DNA of 64,000 bases. It comes from Leucogyrophana mollusca (Eukaryota > Basidiomycota > Agaricomycetes > Boletales). The notes beneath the pieces are model-generated. The model ran no database searches. It was not told where the DNA came from and saw nothing but the letters and a program-made list of their open reading frames with translations. The position numbers and the translations under genes are program-made. Shown piece by piece: positions 46,366-58,600 of this stretch (position 1 is its first letter; each line of letters begins with the position of its first letter). The stretch spans positions 1-64,000 of the forward strand of contig MU266328.1 in assembly GCA_021014945.1 (NCBI GenBank), in the 5' to 3' direction.

Positions 46366-49300
46366 CTAATTGTCGGCAATCTTCTGTGCACGCTTCGCCA
46401 ACTGCGGGGGCTCACGGCTCAGCATAGGAGTATCAGGATATTGCATCACTTACTGCTGCTGCCAAGTCCAGCTGTCCAGCGGGGGCATTTGGCGTTCCAA
46501 GCGTAGGCTTCGGCGTTGCCGATGTTGCAGCACCTGGCCGAGAAGCTGTAGGAACTGGCGGCTTTCCAGGGATTTTCGGAGCACCGGGCTTCGCACCCAC
46601 AGGAGGTGGAGTCACTTTCGGTTTCGTTGCTACTGGCGGCGGCGGTTTGCTTGCCATTGCGCTGGATGGCCTTGAGTTAGTAGGAGTGGTATCAGACGAC
46701 CCAGTCGTAGAGGCGAGTGCTGATTTCTTCCACGGCGCTGCCGACCCGTTTGAAGGTGCAAGGCCTGGAAAGACAGCCACCGGTTTAGCGGAGGCATCCG
46801 CTATGACCGCCTTGGCAACTGCCACAGGAGTAGGCTTTGGATTGGCAGCAACGGCCGGTGCTGATGGTGGTGGACGACGACTCGGTGGTGGTGGTGCTGC
46901 CACCGGAGCTTTGGGTTTAGGAGGGATGAGCTCTAGATAGTTATTTGGAGCCCAGCCCTCCTGTCCGTCCTTCTTGACGAGCCACCACCCATTGTCATCT
47001 TTCTCCACCAGCTCAACGACGTCGTCCTTCTTAAAAGACATTTCACCTTCCTGCCCCTCGAAGGCAAACTTTGCCTTGTAGGATTCAACATCGGGCTCTG
47101 CTGGAGGTGGCGGCGGCGGCGGAGGAACAGAATTCCGAGTAGGAGGCGCAGGAGGTGCCTTAGGAGTGGCTGAGGACGACGCTGGCTTGAGGGCCACAGG
47201 AGCGGGGGTAGGCTTTCCGGGCAGAGGCTGTGAGGCCGGTTTCGGCTTCGAGGCCGCCTTCGACTTCTGGAAACAAGTAGTACGGTTAGGGACAGCCACA
47301 GCGGTATGAGGGACGTGAGCATACAGTAGAAGGGCCTCCAGCTCTTAAAAGTTTACCCTGAGTGATTGGACGGACGACACCTGGCTTCCGCTTGGCAGGA
47401 GGCCGAGATGTGCTAGCGGGGGGCTCTCCAGAAGGGACATGGACTGTGTGGCTCTTGTATACGTCATCCTTGACGACTGTCTCGTCCTTAACGAACTTGA
47501 TTTGGGCTTTCTTGTCCTTTTTCTTGGAATACTCGAGTCTACGGGAATCGCGGGTATTGGTCAACTGACGGATATGATAGAGCGTAAATTTCGCTTACGT
47601 CGGTGCTATAGTTAGGCTAATGCTGGCTTGTGTGAGCTGCAAAAGGGTGGCGGCAAGCTCTGTCTTGAAATAACAGTGGAAAACTGGGTCCCCCTCCTCA
47701 GATGCATTACAGTTCAGCGTCTATGGTGTTCAGTTCTCAGTCCGAAACACCAGGATAAACAAAAGTCTTACAATCCAGTCGTCCCTTAATGTAGACATAG
47801 AAATGCTCTTGATCGTGATAAGAGGTATCTTGCGTTCAAGAGACGTCTGGGTGACCCCATCCTTCACAGATACAACAACAAAATGCACGGCCTTAGTAGT
47901 CTGGGATTTGTGATCACATTGAGCCAAGTTACCACATGCCTAACAAATTGTACACACCACAACAAGGAAACGCGGGCTTGGCTTGCTTGAACGTCCAAAT
48001 TTGGCCACCAGCAGCTGGACTTTGGAACTGAAAGACGCTTGTTCCGCTAAACACACCAAATTAGCACTAAGGACCCGATGTCAAGAACAAAACGTGTTAC
48101 CCCCAAGGCCACATGCTGAGCGTAACTCGGCACCTTGCGAACTTTTACCATTGACATCGAGGTAATCTCCCATAAAACGTCGATAACTGAGAAGGCTAAA
48201 TCTCCTCCTTTCTTTACGACCGGCGAGTATTTGGTGACCGTAATCGCGAACTTTAGCGTACTCGATTCCTTCCTTGTTATTCTTCCAAAACCTCTGTATG
48301 CGTCGCGCACATTCGTTCTTGTATCGCCAGTAGTTGCGCCAGGCACGTTGGATGCGCGAAGCCATGTTATGCCAGTAGCGGTCCCGCATTGTTTCCAAGG
48401 CGAAGAGCTAGTCATAGAAAGTGTTTCAGTTGCTGCTCAAAGTGAAGGAAAGTCAGCCCACTGTTTCTGGGTTCTTGATAAACGCCTTCGTGACACCCAT
48501 CTGCCATTCATCTTTTGCGATGCCCGTGTCTTTCAGTATTTGCTCGCATCCGGACTTCGCGTCTCCTGACCATGTATATTCGCCCGCATAGGAGGTCGAG
48601 GGAGAAAGAAGGTAGAACCTTTCCACCATTTTTTCGAAGGTGTTGCGATAAGCGAAACCAGCTCGGCGGACGCGGATGTTCTCCTGTAAACCAAGGTATT
48701 TGATTTGATGTAGAATAGCCTTGGAGTCGTACTCGGAGCTGCTACGATTTTGGTTTGGCTTGATAGTGCGGATATAAGATGGTTGAGCCTTCATCAAGTT
48801 ATCGACGAGAGCACCAGCTGAGGCCTAGGTTCACGACAAGGTTCCATCACCAGTTGATACGAATTCAACGATTTAGCTTACTTTGATTCTGTCCCCGCCA
48901 GTTGGTGGTCTCTTTTTGCTCGAGGGGTCAGGCCTGTCCGGGAAGAGAGTCTGTAGAAACTCGTTGCTACTACTGGCAATGAGGTCGAGGAGGTCTTTAA
49001 TCAAGGCGTCTTTGTTTTTGTCGGTCATACCGGAGATGTTATACATCACATCACCAGCATAATGTCTAACCAAAAACTGGGCTCCACGTGCCTCGAAATG
49101 TGGATTTGAGGACAACATTGCGGTACGTTGCACGAAGCTGTTATCTGCGGCGGCAGGGTCGGCGTGAGCTGTGGCACAAGCATCGTTTAGTGCAGCGAAT
49201 ATCCCAGGAGGTCGTCGCTCTTCAATGAGATCGCAGACAATCTTGTTGTTGAAGTATTTGATTGGCGTCCATTGTATTTGCTCCCGGACATACTCCTCTT

Positions 49301-51061
49301 GCTCTGTCTTCAGTGTTAACTCGATAAAGATCTGCTGCAGCTTTTCGTTCACGTAGTTGATGCATAGCTGCTCGAACGAGTTATCCTAGGAAAAGCGGTT
49401 AAATCGCACCAATACGGGAGAATTGAGCCAATCACTTCAAAGATTTCAAACCCGAATATGTCCTGGAGCGTGGGAATGAGTGATAACAGTAATACTGGCG
49501 GGCATGAGCTTACGAGGATCCCTATCACTTGAGATGTGGCACTCCGCGGTTTCATCGAGATATTGATCCTGGACACAATCCATTCAAAGAGATTGTTGTA
49601 GATCGCCTTTGACAACGCGTCTCTCCCTGCAGTGGCCTGAGCGGGATTCAGTGGCACATCGTATATCGAGCCTCGACGACCGCCTCGTTGGGTTTCCACC
49701 ACCTTCGACGTTAACACTTTCTGAACTGTGGCGGGGTCAACTTCCATCAGATATCCGATGAAGTCTGTAACTCCGGCGTCCGCTATACTCGCGTTCCCGT
49801 CGTCCATCTCTTCGAATTGAACGTTGCCGAGCCACAAGATTATAGCAAGCATTCGAAAAATTTCACTCTGCTCCTGGTCACTGAGGCCGATGACTTGCAT
49901 TGCGTTCTATGCGAGGCCTCAGAGGCGATAGAATGATCTCTTAGGCCACTTACAATAGTTTCCGTAAAGTCCTTAGCATCATTGACATCTTGCACTTCAA
50001 GACAGTTGCTCATACTCGTATAAGCGTAAGATTCTGGGCCTTGCAACCCGAATTGTTCTGTAATGAGAAGTGTGATGTTACCTGGAAAACCTAGCAAAAT
50101 AAGTACTTGCCTCGTTGCTCATCGGTCGCAGCCTTGGTGAATTGATAAAAGATATGGAAATTCCGTTCGTTCTCTATCTGGCCAACGACACGGCCCTTCT
50201 CCAGAAGATAGTTGGTAATTTGAGCGCCAACGGGTTCGCCCTGGGTATTGAACATGATCTCGAGGTATTTGCCCTAGTAATGGACGATCAGGCTGGGCGG
50301 AGCAGGCGATACACCCTGAAGGCGCACGTACATGTCGGCTCGAGTTATTGTTGCGAAGGGTCTTGGCGCAACCGAAACTCTCCAACAATGGGTTCGTAGC
50401 GAGCACCATGTCCTTTATCTCTTGAATACTGTTATCCTGACCCCCAGAAACCGCTGCGATGTACTGCATGATGCGTTTGGCGGCCTCCGTCTTGCCCGCA
50501 CCAGATTCGCCCGAAATAATGACGCATTGGTTTTCATGGTATGCGTTCATGTTGTAGTAGGCAGATTCAGCAATGCTGAAAACGTGAGGTGGCACCTCCA
50601 ATCGATTCTTTCCCTTGTAGCGATGCAGGACCTCATCTGTATAGATACCAAGATCTAATGGGGTAGAGCGTTGAGAGCAAGCGCCAGGATTCCCTTAGAA
50701 GCCAAGTTATACCTCTGAATGGGTTGACGGAAATGAGAACCCCGCCGATGTATGTGTATATTTCAGCGTTGGTCCAACGCTTCTGGAGGTTCTCGTTGAT
50801 GCTGTCGTTGCTGATGGTGGTCAAGAGGGTCATATCGGAAACTCCGACTTGCTTCTTCTTGAAGCCTTCTTTCCAGTCCGCCTGATGGACGCGAATTCAG
50901 ACTCTCGAGTCGTGCAAGAGTCACCACACCTCCACGTACTTTGGCTACCTTCGCAGGCCCACCTTTGGGCGCGGTACCTTTCTTCCCCGCTTTCTTTGAT
51001 ATAGCCTGTTAGTGTAAAGGTTAGATAATAATCAGACAGAGTGTCGGCTAGCAAGCACCAT
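46366..51061 (-). CDS. Class I myosin (Myo3/Myo5/MyoA-type)
   Basis: This is a multi-exon gene from an ATG-only coding exon (51061-51059) to the stop at 46366. Exon 2 reads [16 protein letters not shown], the basic N-terminus of fungal myosin I. The motor contains [13 protein letters not shown]-loop GESGAGKT (near 50490) and a TEDS-site Ser in [11 protein letters not shown] (near 49670). Neck: two IQ motifs, [14 protein letters not shown] and ARRIQRFWK (48370-48260). The TH1 membrane-binding domain spans about 48200-47400. The SH3 domain ([16 protein letters not shown] to [10 protein letters not shown]) lies at 47075-46930. The tail is Pro/Ala-rich, and the last exon reads [11 protein letters not shown]. 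The protein is a cortical-actin motor for endocytosis and hyphal polarity. The acidic Arp2/3-binding terminus known from Aspergillus MyoA is not visible. It is followed upstream by its chaperone gene. Confidence 0.95.
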
Positions 51062-51293
51062 TGCTCAAGTCAACGCTACCGATGGCTACAGTACCGTGGC
51101 CGGATGTATGAAGCAGGATGAAGCCTCCGTGGTGACGGTGCGGGAGCTGACCCGATGCATTCGGCAAGCTCCGAATCCGACACCGGGCTGCAGACTACAG
51201 TGAATGTAAATTCTAAGTAAAAAGCTTGTTGGTCTACGTCGGAAATAGCTGAGTAGAATGAATACAAGAAAATGCCAAGCGTTTCGCCTTTGT

Positions 51294-53384
51294 TCAGGCT
51301 TTCCCTACCATCTTGCGGAGTTCGACGAGAAATTTCAGAATTTCGGCAGCGGGATGCAGCACTGTCGTATCATATGGCCCACCTTTGCCTTTGAGAACGC
51401 TCACAAAAAGGTCAACAAGCTTAGACCTCTCTGTCTCTTCTGCGAGCGATTTCGTAGGCAGGGAGTCCTGCGAGTTGAGTAACATATTGCGAAGGCAGAC
51501 AACACCCCGGTGGACCAGACCTGCATCCCCCTTGATGTCTGTGGCATTCTCCCCGTTCAAATTAAAAGCAGGATCGACTAGCTGAGCAAGTATGGGGAAA
51601 ACGCGGTGGCGTTCAAGCTGAAGCTCGAGCAGGGCGTGACAAGCAGGTGGAGCATTTGTGACAATTGCCAGGGCGCCCGCCGCTGCAAGCCTGGTTGGTA
51701 AATCATCGACATCCGACATGGCAAGCAGAACCTGCAGCTTTGATTTGGAGGCTTGAGCGTCCTGTCCCCCGCCGAACCTCATGAAAACAGCGTCCGATCC
51801 CGCGATGAGATTACAGATGAGTTCCGTAGCCGCTCTTCGGATCAGAGTGTGATCATCTAGAATCAACAGCTCCACTTTATTGAGAAGGTTGTCTGTGGCA
51901 GCTATATGGGTAGCACAAGCGGTACTTTGGGAGGATATGTTGGTCAGGGCCATCAGGGCCTCGAACTGCTGTAACAGACTGGAAGAATCGTGGAGAACCA
52001 TTTGCGACAAAGGGTAGATCGCGTCATATATCGCACCCTCGTCGGGACCGAAAACCTGGACAGGGGATGCAGTGATGGCAAGTTTTGCCAGTGCTTGAAT
52101 GGCTGGGAGATCGGTAACAGTTATCACCCGGCTCGCTGGCGAGGCAGGCGAGGAAGACGTTGCTGGTCGCACGATACGCGCCAGACTTTTCGCCCCCCCA
52201 CCTTGCAATACCTTGCCTCTGTTCTCTTTGTCCTCCACAAGATTCAGAAACACCTTTCCCGCAGCCAATCTGACCCCATGACTCTCAAGCCCGGACGCTA
52301 CCGACAACGCTTTCAGTGCGCCACTTGCGATCAGGGCCCGCGCCCTAGCCTTCACGTGTGAGTCGTCGTCGAGGGGGTCTTCGGCGCTTCCATGAGTAGA
52401 GCGGGTACCTGACTTCGTCATGTCCCTTAACTTCGCAATCTGAGCCTCCTCTTGGCTCAGGCGAGGTCTATGCGCACAGAGGTTTGATGTAATAACGAGA
52501 ATTCCATATAGCAGAGTGGAATTGATGGCAGACCGAGGTACACCTTTGCGTTCAGGGACAAGGGCGTAAAGCTGCTTCAAGAATTTTGGGTCCTTGGCCA
52601 GTGTTTCCTTCACGGTAGGATCAACGCTGAGGTATGCCAAGCCTTCAACTACCTCGGTCGTAGTGGATTCATTGTCTTCCCCACTAGTGATCATCTCTTT
52701 CAACACCTTTGTGAGATCTTCATCTATCAAATCTCCGGAGGGCTGGGAGGTGGACTCGGTGTTTTCAGCGGTGTCAGCGGCCAGTCCACGGGAGAGTTTA
52801 ATGAGAGCAATGGCAGAGGCGGCTTGGAGTGCCGCATCTCCTTTTTGACGAGAAGTTGACCGCAGCCAATCCGTTATCTCTGCAGAGCAAAGCATGCGAC
52901 ATGCTTTGTGACCGCTGGCCTGACCAAGAAGGTGGGCAAGCTCCAAAGATACCTGCGGTGTTGAAAATAGGTCGACGGTGTCTGTCAGGAATTCGATGAT
53001 ACCGTCTTGCTGAAAAATATACGATGCAGATTGCCAGTCAACCTGAAATAAAGCAAAAAAGAACGATAGCCCTGCGAGAGCCTCCTGCTCCTGCTGTTCC
53101 CCGAGCCTGGTGACAATGAGTGGTTGGAACACTTTCACCAACGACGCAGTGGCCGTGTCGACCAGGTCGCCCTTCTCTCCCGCCTTCTCTCCTGCAGCAG
53201 ATGATCTGACGCCTTGGCAAAAGGCCGAGAGCACGAGGTAAGCCTTTGAGCGCAAAGCTGGCTGCTGAGACGGCACAAAGGCAGTAACGAGATAGGCTAG
53301 CTCCTCTGGCAGAACGACAGAGTTGTTGTGAGATTTTTTGAGCAGATCTTCCAATATCGGATCATTGACAGTATTGTCGCTCAT
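51294..53384 (-). CDS. UNC-45/She4-family myosin chaperone
   Basis: A single-exon gene of 696 residues starts at the ATG at 53384 (MSDNTVNDPILEDLLKK), not at the GTG two codons before. The sequence is an all-helical armadillo-type solenoid: repeated blocks such as GLAYLSVDPTVKETLA, LAAGKVFLNLVEDKENR, FEALMALTNISSQ and IRRAATELICNLI. The last two are the UCS-domain signature regions (compare She4, CRO1 and UNC-45 C-termini). No N-terminal TPR is present, as in fungal members. The chaperone folds myosin motor domains, including class I, and maintains them. Its neighbour is exactly such a client: myosin I starts 232 bp downstream on the same strand. The absence of introns is unusual here. Its length is close to the roughly 780 residues of yeast She4. 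Confidence 0.92.
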   Translation of the reverse strand: MSDNTVNDPILEDLLKKSHNNSVVLPEELAYLVTAFVPSQQPALRSKAYLVLSAFCQGVRSSAAGEKAGEKGDLVDTATASLVKVFQPLIVTRLGEQQEQEALAGLSFFFALFQVDWQSASYIFQQDGIIEFLTDTVDLFSTPQVSLELAHLLGQASGHKACRMLCSAEITDWLRSTSRQKGDAALQAASAIALIKLSRGLAADTAENTESTSQPSGDLIDEDLTKVLKEMITSGEDNESTTTEVVEGLAYLSVDPTVKETLAKDPKFLKQLYALVPERKGVPRSAINSTLLYGILVITSNLCAHRPRLSQEEAQIAKLRDMTKSGTRSTHGSAEDPLDDDSHVKARARALIASGALKALSVASGLESHGVRLAAGKVFLNLVEDKENRGKVLQGGGAKSLARIVRPATSSSPASPASRVITVTDLPAIQALAKLAITASPVQVFGPDEGAIYDAIYPLSQMVLHDSSSLLQQFEALMALTNISSQSTACATHIAATDNLLNKVELLILDDHTLIRRAATELICNLIAGSDAVFMRFGGGQDAQASKSKLQVLLAMSDVDDLPTRLAAAGALAIVTNAPPACHALLELQLERHRVFPILAQLVDPAFNLNGENATDIKGDAGLVHRGVVCLRNMLLNSQDSLPTKSLAEETERSKLVDLFVSVLKGKGGPYDTTVLHPAAEILKFLVELRKMVGKA

Positions 53385-53560
53385 GATCACAGGTCAGATT
53401 TGAGAGAGTGCCGACTGGTTGACCGGGAAGGTGCACGATCAGAAAGTTTGTCTACGAATCGAGGTTGGAGGCTGCAAATTTAAAGGACTGCAGTTGGAGC
53501 GGCTCGGAAAGAGCTGATACTTCGGGAATTGAGTGTACTCGCGGATCACTTTACTCTTTC
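53385..53560. promoter_or_regulatory. 176-bp bidirectional promoter between UNC-45 and TRM6
   Basis: The ATGs of two divergent genes are 176 bp apart, so both promoters share this DNA. No TATA box is obvious. Expression of the two could be coupled, but nothing in the sequence proves it. Confidence 0.45.
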
Positions 53561-55537
53561 ATGGACGAGAACACGAATGGACATAACTTTGACCTTACCA
53601 GTGTCATTACCATACAGTCCGGACATACGGTTTTGCTAAGGCTCCCAAATGGCGAGATCAGAAGCGTCAAGGTCGACCAAGATTCGTGCGTATTGTACAC
53701 TTTCAAGTTCTGGCGGTTTGGTATACATTCTAACCCCGTGTATCAGCACCATTTCACTCGGCAGAGTGGGCTCTTTCCCTGCAAACGAGCTCATCGGTCA
53801 ACCATATGGCTTGACGTACGAAATCACTGGCAAAACTTTGAGGTTGTTACCCCCACGTACTTTGCAGGAAATCGGTATGGACAAACTCCGTGTCATACAC
53901 AGACCCCTTGACTGAATATTAATCTATCAATCCAGAGGATACGGATGCTACTAACGAGCTAATAAATGATGGGGATTTTGTCCAGCCCTTGACACTATCT
54001 GAGATCGAGGCGCTGAAACGCTCTGGGACGCACGCTTCGGTATGTAGGAATGCCTGGCCTCCGGAGACGATCTGAACCATTGTATGCAAAAAGGATATCA
54101 TAAAGACGCAGATCGAGAAGCATGCCAATTATTCACTCAAAAACGAATACAGCAAGGAAAAGTATAAACAGCGGAAAGAGGCAAAGTGAGTTGCATAATG
54201 TATGCTTTTGACCCAGAACTATCACTGAGTTAGCCTACAGATACTCGAAGACGTTCACCACAGTGGAGCCTAACCTTTTCAATGTCTGCGAATACTGGTT
54301 CAACAAGGATCAAAACAGGATCCGGGATCTTCGGGCAGACACGCTTTCTCAACTCTTGAACATGGCCAATATACGACCAGGTGGCAGGTATCTTGCAGTG
54401 GATGATGCTTCAGGCCTTGTAGTGTCGGGAATATTGGACAGGATGGGAGGTACGCGAATCGCAGCACTGAGGCGATGTCTTTTTCATCTCCCTCTCAGGA
54501 GAAGGGCGACTTATCACAATTTGTGATGTCGACTGCCCCCCTGCTTACCCTGTGATGACCCAGATGAATTTCAAAAGAGATGCGCTGTCATCAGTTTTAA
54601 CATCTCTGAATTGGGCAACTGCCCAGGAAGACTATACTCCAAGTCAGAGGTTCCTCTGGGGACGTATCTATCGTGTTAACGCCTTTCCCTCCAGTTATGG
54701 CTCCCTCCGAACCTCCGAACGGACAGATCAGGTCCGAGCGCCAACGTGTGCGTTTGGATAAGCGGAAAGTCGCATCGGACACACTGTCAAGTGCAAGGGA
54801 GGAGCTATTTGCTGGAGAATTTGACGGGTGAAGCCCATCGCTTCTCCCATGTACCCAATGTTTAGCTAATCATTCTCTAGGCTAATTGTCGCGAGTGAAT
54901 GTGATCCCTTTCAAGTTGTAGAGATGTTGTCGCCATATCTGGGAGGCTCGGCCTCGATCGTCGTTCAAAGCCCGTATGTGCAGGTAGGTCTGCCTTTCCA
55001 CGCAAGTAGCACGTGGCTAACGAGTTAAACCTGAGTAGCCTTTGACAGAGCTACAAGCTAAAATGCGCGCATTGCCGCACTATCTTGGCCCTTCTCTCAC
55101 AGAATCATGGCTACGGCGTTATCAGGCAAGTAAAACCCACCCCAGCAACTGTGGAGTTATTTAATGCGATCACGCAGGTCTTACCGGGGCGCACACACCC
55201 AACCATGAGCTCGTCTGGGTCGGGGGGTTTCCTCCTTCATGCGATTAAAGTGTAAGTCAAGGAAGGTGCTTTCATCAAGCCCAGATTTGTCCTTACCTGC
55301 AACAGATACGACGACCCCAGCGCTTCCTCTGTCATGACTCACAGACAATCAAAGCGAAGAAAAGAGGATATCCAAGAACCTTCTTCCGAAAGTGGTCGCG
55401 TTGTAGAGGAAGGTTTCCAGGTACTTGTCGAACAGCAGGATGGGATGGATGTCACGGATGACACACTCGACCACTCTGGAACTAACGCAGACGAGGAAGT
55501 AGTCGGCGCACTATCCGAGGCGTTTCAAAATAGATAG
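53561..55537 (+). CDS. TRM6: tRNA (adenine-58-N1) methyltransferase non-catalytic subunit TRM6
   Basis: Eleven exons (53561-53685, 53747-53874, 53936-54039, 54094-54185, 54241-54449, 54499-54642, 54695-54827, 54881-54983, 55039-55125, 55178-55251, 55306-55537) give 476 residues. Family blocks are GHTVLLRLPNGEIRSVK, ELIGQPYGLTYEI, QPLTLSEIEALK, QRKEAKYSKTFTTVEPN and VCEYWFNKDQ. Then come IRPGGRYLAVDDASGLVV (a Rossmann-like region without a usable SAM loop), LIVASECDPFQVVEML and the C-terminal SGGFLLHAIKVY. TRM6 (yeast Gcd10) pairs with catalytic TRM61 to make m1A58 in tRNA in the nucleus. The tail after residue 400 is acidic and disordered. Intron 9 has a GC donor (GCAAGT at 55126). It converges with the Mdm1 gene (145 bp). 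Confidence 0.95.
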
Positions 55538-55682
55538 CATCTACCCTGGGGCCCTGTCTACCGAAAACAACGAATAGATGCCAAACAGAAGTGCATATCT
55601 ACAATACGACAAGTATGAGTTCAGGTGTACAAGTAATAGCAACTTGGCGATGGTTTGAATATCTGAGGTGGATGAGGGTGCT

Positions 55683-58600
55683 TCAGGACGGGGGCTCTGG
55701 AAATAATGCTGCAACGACCTAAAAGCAGGCTCTCGTTAGCGAAAGAACAGGCGAGGCAAGGAAATGCACACTTCATCCATAATGGTGTAAGCGATGTGTT
55801 GATTTAAACGGCGATTTTGTAGTACCGCAAATATACGCCGAGCGCCCCGGCGGGCATTCGAACGACCAATCATATTTGCAGCGAGATCTGACAACGAAGA
55901 CCGTCAAAAAACTCCCCGGTGACATCCCAAAATTAACTAACCAGGCACGAGGGCGGATAGTTTGCGGTTAGCTTCATCGCGACTTCGAAGCTTCTCTTCT
56001 GAGGTACGGGGTTGGGCTGTTTGCTTGAGCTTTCCCCCTGGCCAGAGGGTATCTCGAAGCATAGTAATGACCGGCATGATGCGACTTTCCTCGAAAAGAG
56101 ATCTAATGCTTTGCCGAATTTTTCTGAGGTGAGGTGAGTATACGAGACTAATTTGATGGAGATTATCACTGACCGCTCAATCGTGTCACCGAGTACCTGT
56201 TGCAATATGATTACGATTGCCTGACGGCGAAGCCAATTGTTCTTCTTGTTGAGCTCGAAGATTGCGAGGACGAGATCACAAATGGGAGCAGAAAAAGTCG
56301 ATGTGCTTGTTTCACCTTCCAGAGGACGGAGGTCGCCTGACATCTGCATGAAAGTGTCTTCTGAAGTCGTCTTCCCAAAAGCCTTCAATGCCTGTGCGAC
56401 AAGATCTTCGTCATTGACGGCGGAGCCTACGATGCCGGCGAATTCGGCCGCCTGCTGCGTGAGTCGCTGGATCATAACATCTAACATTGAAGGTCCGAAA
56501 AACATGTCGTCAATGCTCTCGGCGACTGAACGATACACCGAGCGAACAAGTTTTTTTCCAGAGAAACCGGCAGGTCCTTTGCCACGATCATCGGGAAGCT
56601 CAGAAGCCATGAAAGGGGAATCTCGAGACAGAAAGGATCGAAGCTCATTGCTTTCGCACACGACTGGAATCGCAATCAGACTCTAAAATACAGTGAGCAC
56701 GCGGATAACTATTTGGATGAAATGACTCGCCTGGGTATACTTTTCCAGGGCTTGCCTCCTCGTGTCAACGAAACTGCCGGAAAGGGCAGCAACGAGGCGC
56801 TTTCCGGGGAAGTCCAGGCTTCTCACCATGGCGTAGTTATCGCGTAACTTATTGTGCATATTCAAAAATTCATTGTATCTCCGGGCGACGACCCAGCCCG
56901 ACGCAAACGTGCCGTCTGCCGCAAGCTGCTGTACCTCGACGAGATATCGCACGACTGATTTCCCTCCCTCTTCTCCAATCGTAGAACTGACGATCGAGAC
57001 CTTGGTGCGATGTGAAAGGAGTCGATTCGCTGACTCTTGTTGTTCATATTGGATCTTCTGAAATTGCAGTTCCCTCAGTTCCCGCGTCATCGAAGATTTC
57101 GCTTTCCGAAGAAGTCGAAGTTCCTGAGCATCCCCTGTCAACTCCGCCTTCTTGATCAGTGTGTCAAGAATGGCGTCGTGAGCCTCAAGCTTCGAGACTT
57201 TCTCCCCGAGTCGGGTGATCTCATAAGAAAGCTGGAGGTCCCCGGGTCCCGCGAGCTGGAAAGAGCCCTGCTCGGTATCAATGGAACCGTCGGCCCTGTC
57301 GTCATCTTCGTCGTCCTCCTCACCTGCGCCCTCTTCGTTGTCCTCATCTTCGTCGCCAAATACCCCTCTACCTTTCCGTGAAGGATTATGGGAGCTAGTG
57401 TCAAAATGCACACTCCGCTCTTCTTCTTGAGTCCGTGGCTGTTGGGCCTGCTGATCTGTAGCGATGATATCGGTCAATGCTGCTTGAATAGCCTCCATCC
57501 TCTCCGACTCGTCCGCAGGCAGTCTCGTATCATCGGGGTCATCAAAAAGAGGCGCTCGGGATGTTTCGGAGGAGGCGTCGGATACGGGAGACATCAAAAC
57601 TTGGATGTTAGTGCGCGAGCTTGACGCAAAGGATGGCGAGAACTGTAATGCTTCGGACGAGGACGTACCCACCCGGGAACTAGATGAGTAGGGAGCTCTC
57701 AGAGAAGGGGATGACTCCGAGCGCAGTATTTGGGCGGGGAGGGGACGTGGTCTAGACGGCAAGGGAGGTGGAGGAGAGATTGATCTTGGCTTAACTGGTG
57801 ATGATATCGATTCTGATATTCTAGAGACGCTGAAGTCTGTATCTTCGACCACCCGAAACCACAATTCCGACCTCTGGAAATCTTCAAAGTCTTGTTCCAT
57901 GTCTTGTTCCACTTGCCTCTGCGCCAACATAACACTCCGACGAACCTTTCGTTCCTCGGCTGAGGATGGCTCGACCTCTTCCCGAGCGAATGACCGTATG
58001 TTGTCGACGTATTTCTTTGAGATAGATGATAGCGATGGGTGGGGCGGTGAGACCGAAAAGTATAGGTCATTGATCATGGATATGTCTTCTTTCACGGTGT
58101 TTGAACTTGCAGGGTCCTGAATGGGATCATCTTCGTCTCCGGATGAACTTGAATCAATAGACTCCAAGGGATTCTTGAAACTTTCGACAGTGAGCCAGAA
58201 CTGGACAAGGAGGGAGCGATGGCGACGATCCATAAACTCCATAAGATAAGATAGGGATGCTGGATTCCGGAGTACGTCGCGGAGCGTCACTCGCGATCCC
58301 ATACTAGCGTCCGTAGACACAGATTTTCTCTGCTCGAAATGTCAATGTCCACCCCACCAGGCCAGGGATTCTACTAGGATCTTACCGAATCTTCTTGGCC
58401 GCCTAGAACGACGATCCGCTGCTCTGCAGTGCGCTTTGCAGTGTAAAGTCTGTCCAGGAACGCCACAATGTCCTCAGTCTTCTCCCCGTTGATCCAATCC
58501 TCCTTTTCATGGTTGGCTATGAAGCTCAATTAGGATGACATGGAATTGCGGGAATCACGAATCTACCTAGGAGCAATCGCGTCCGCCTGATTTCACCCAT

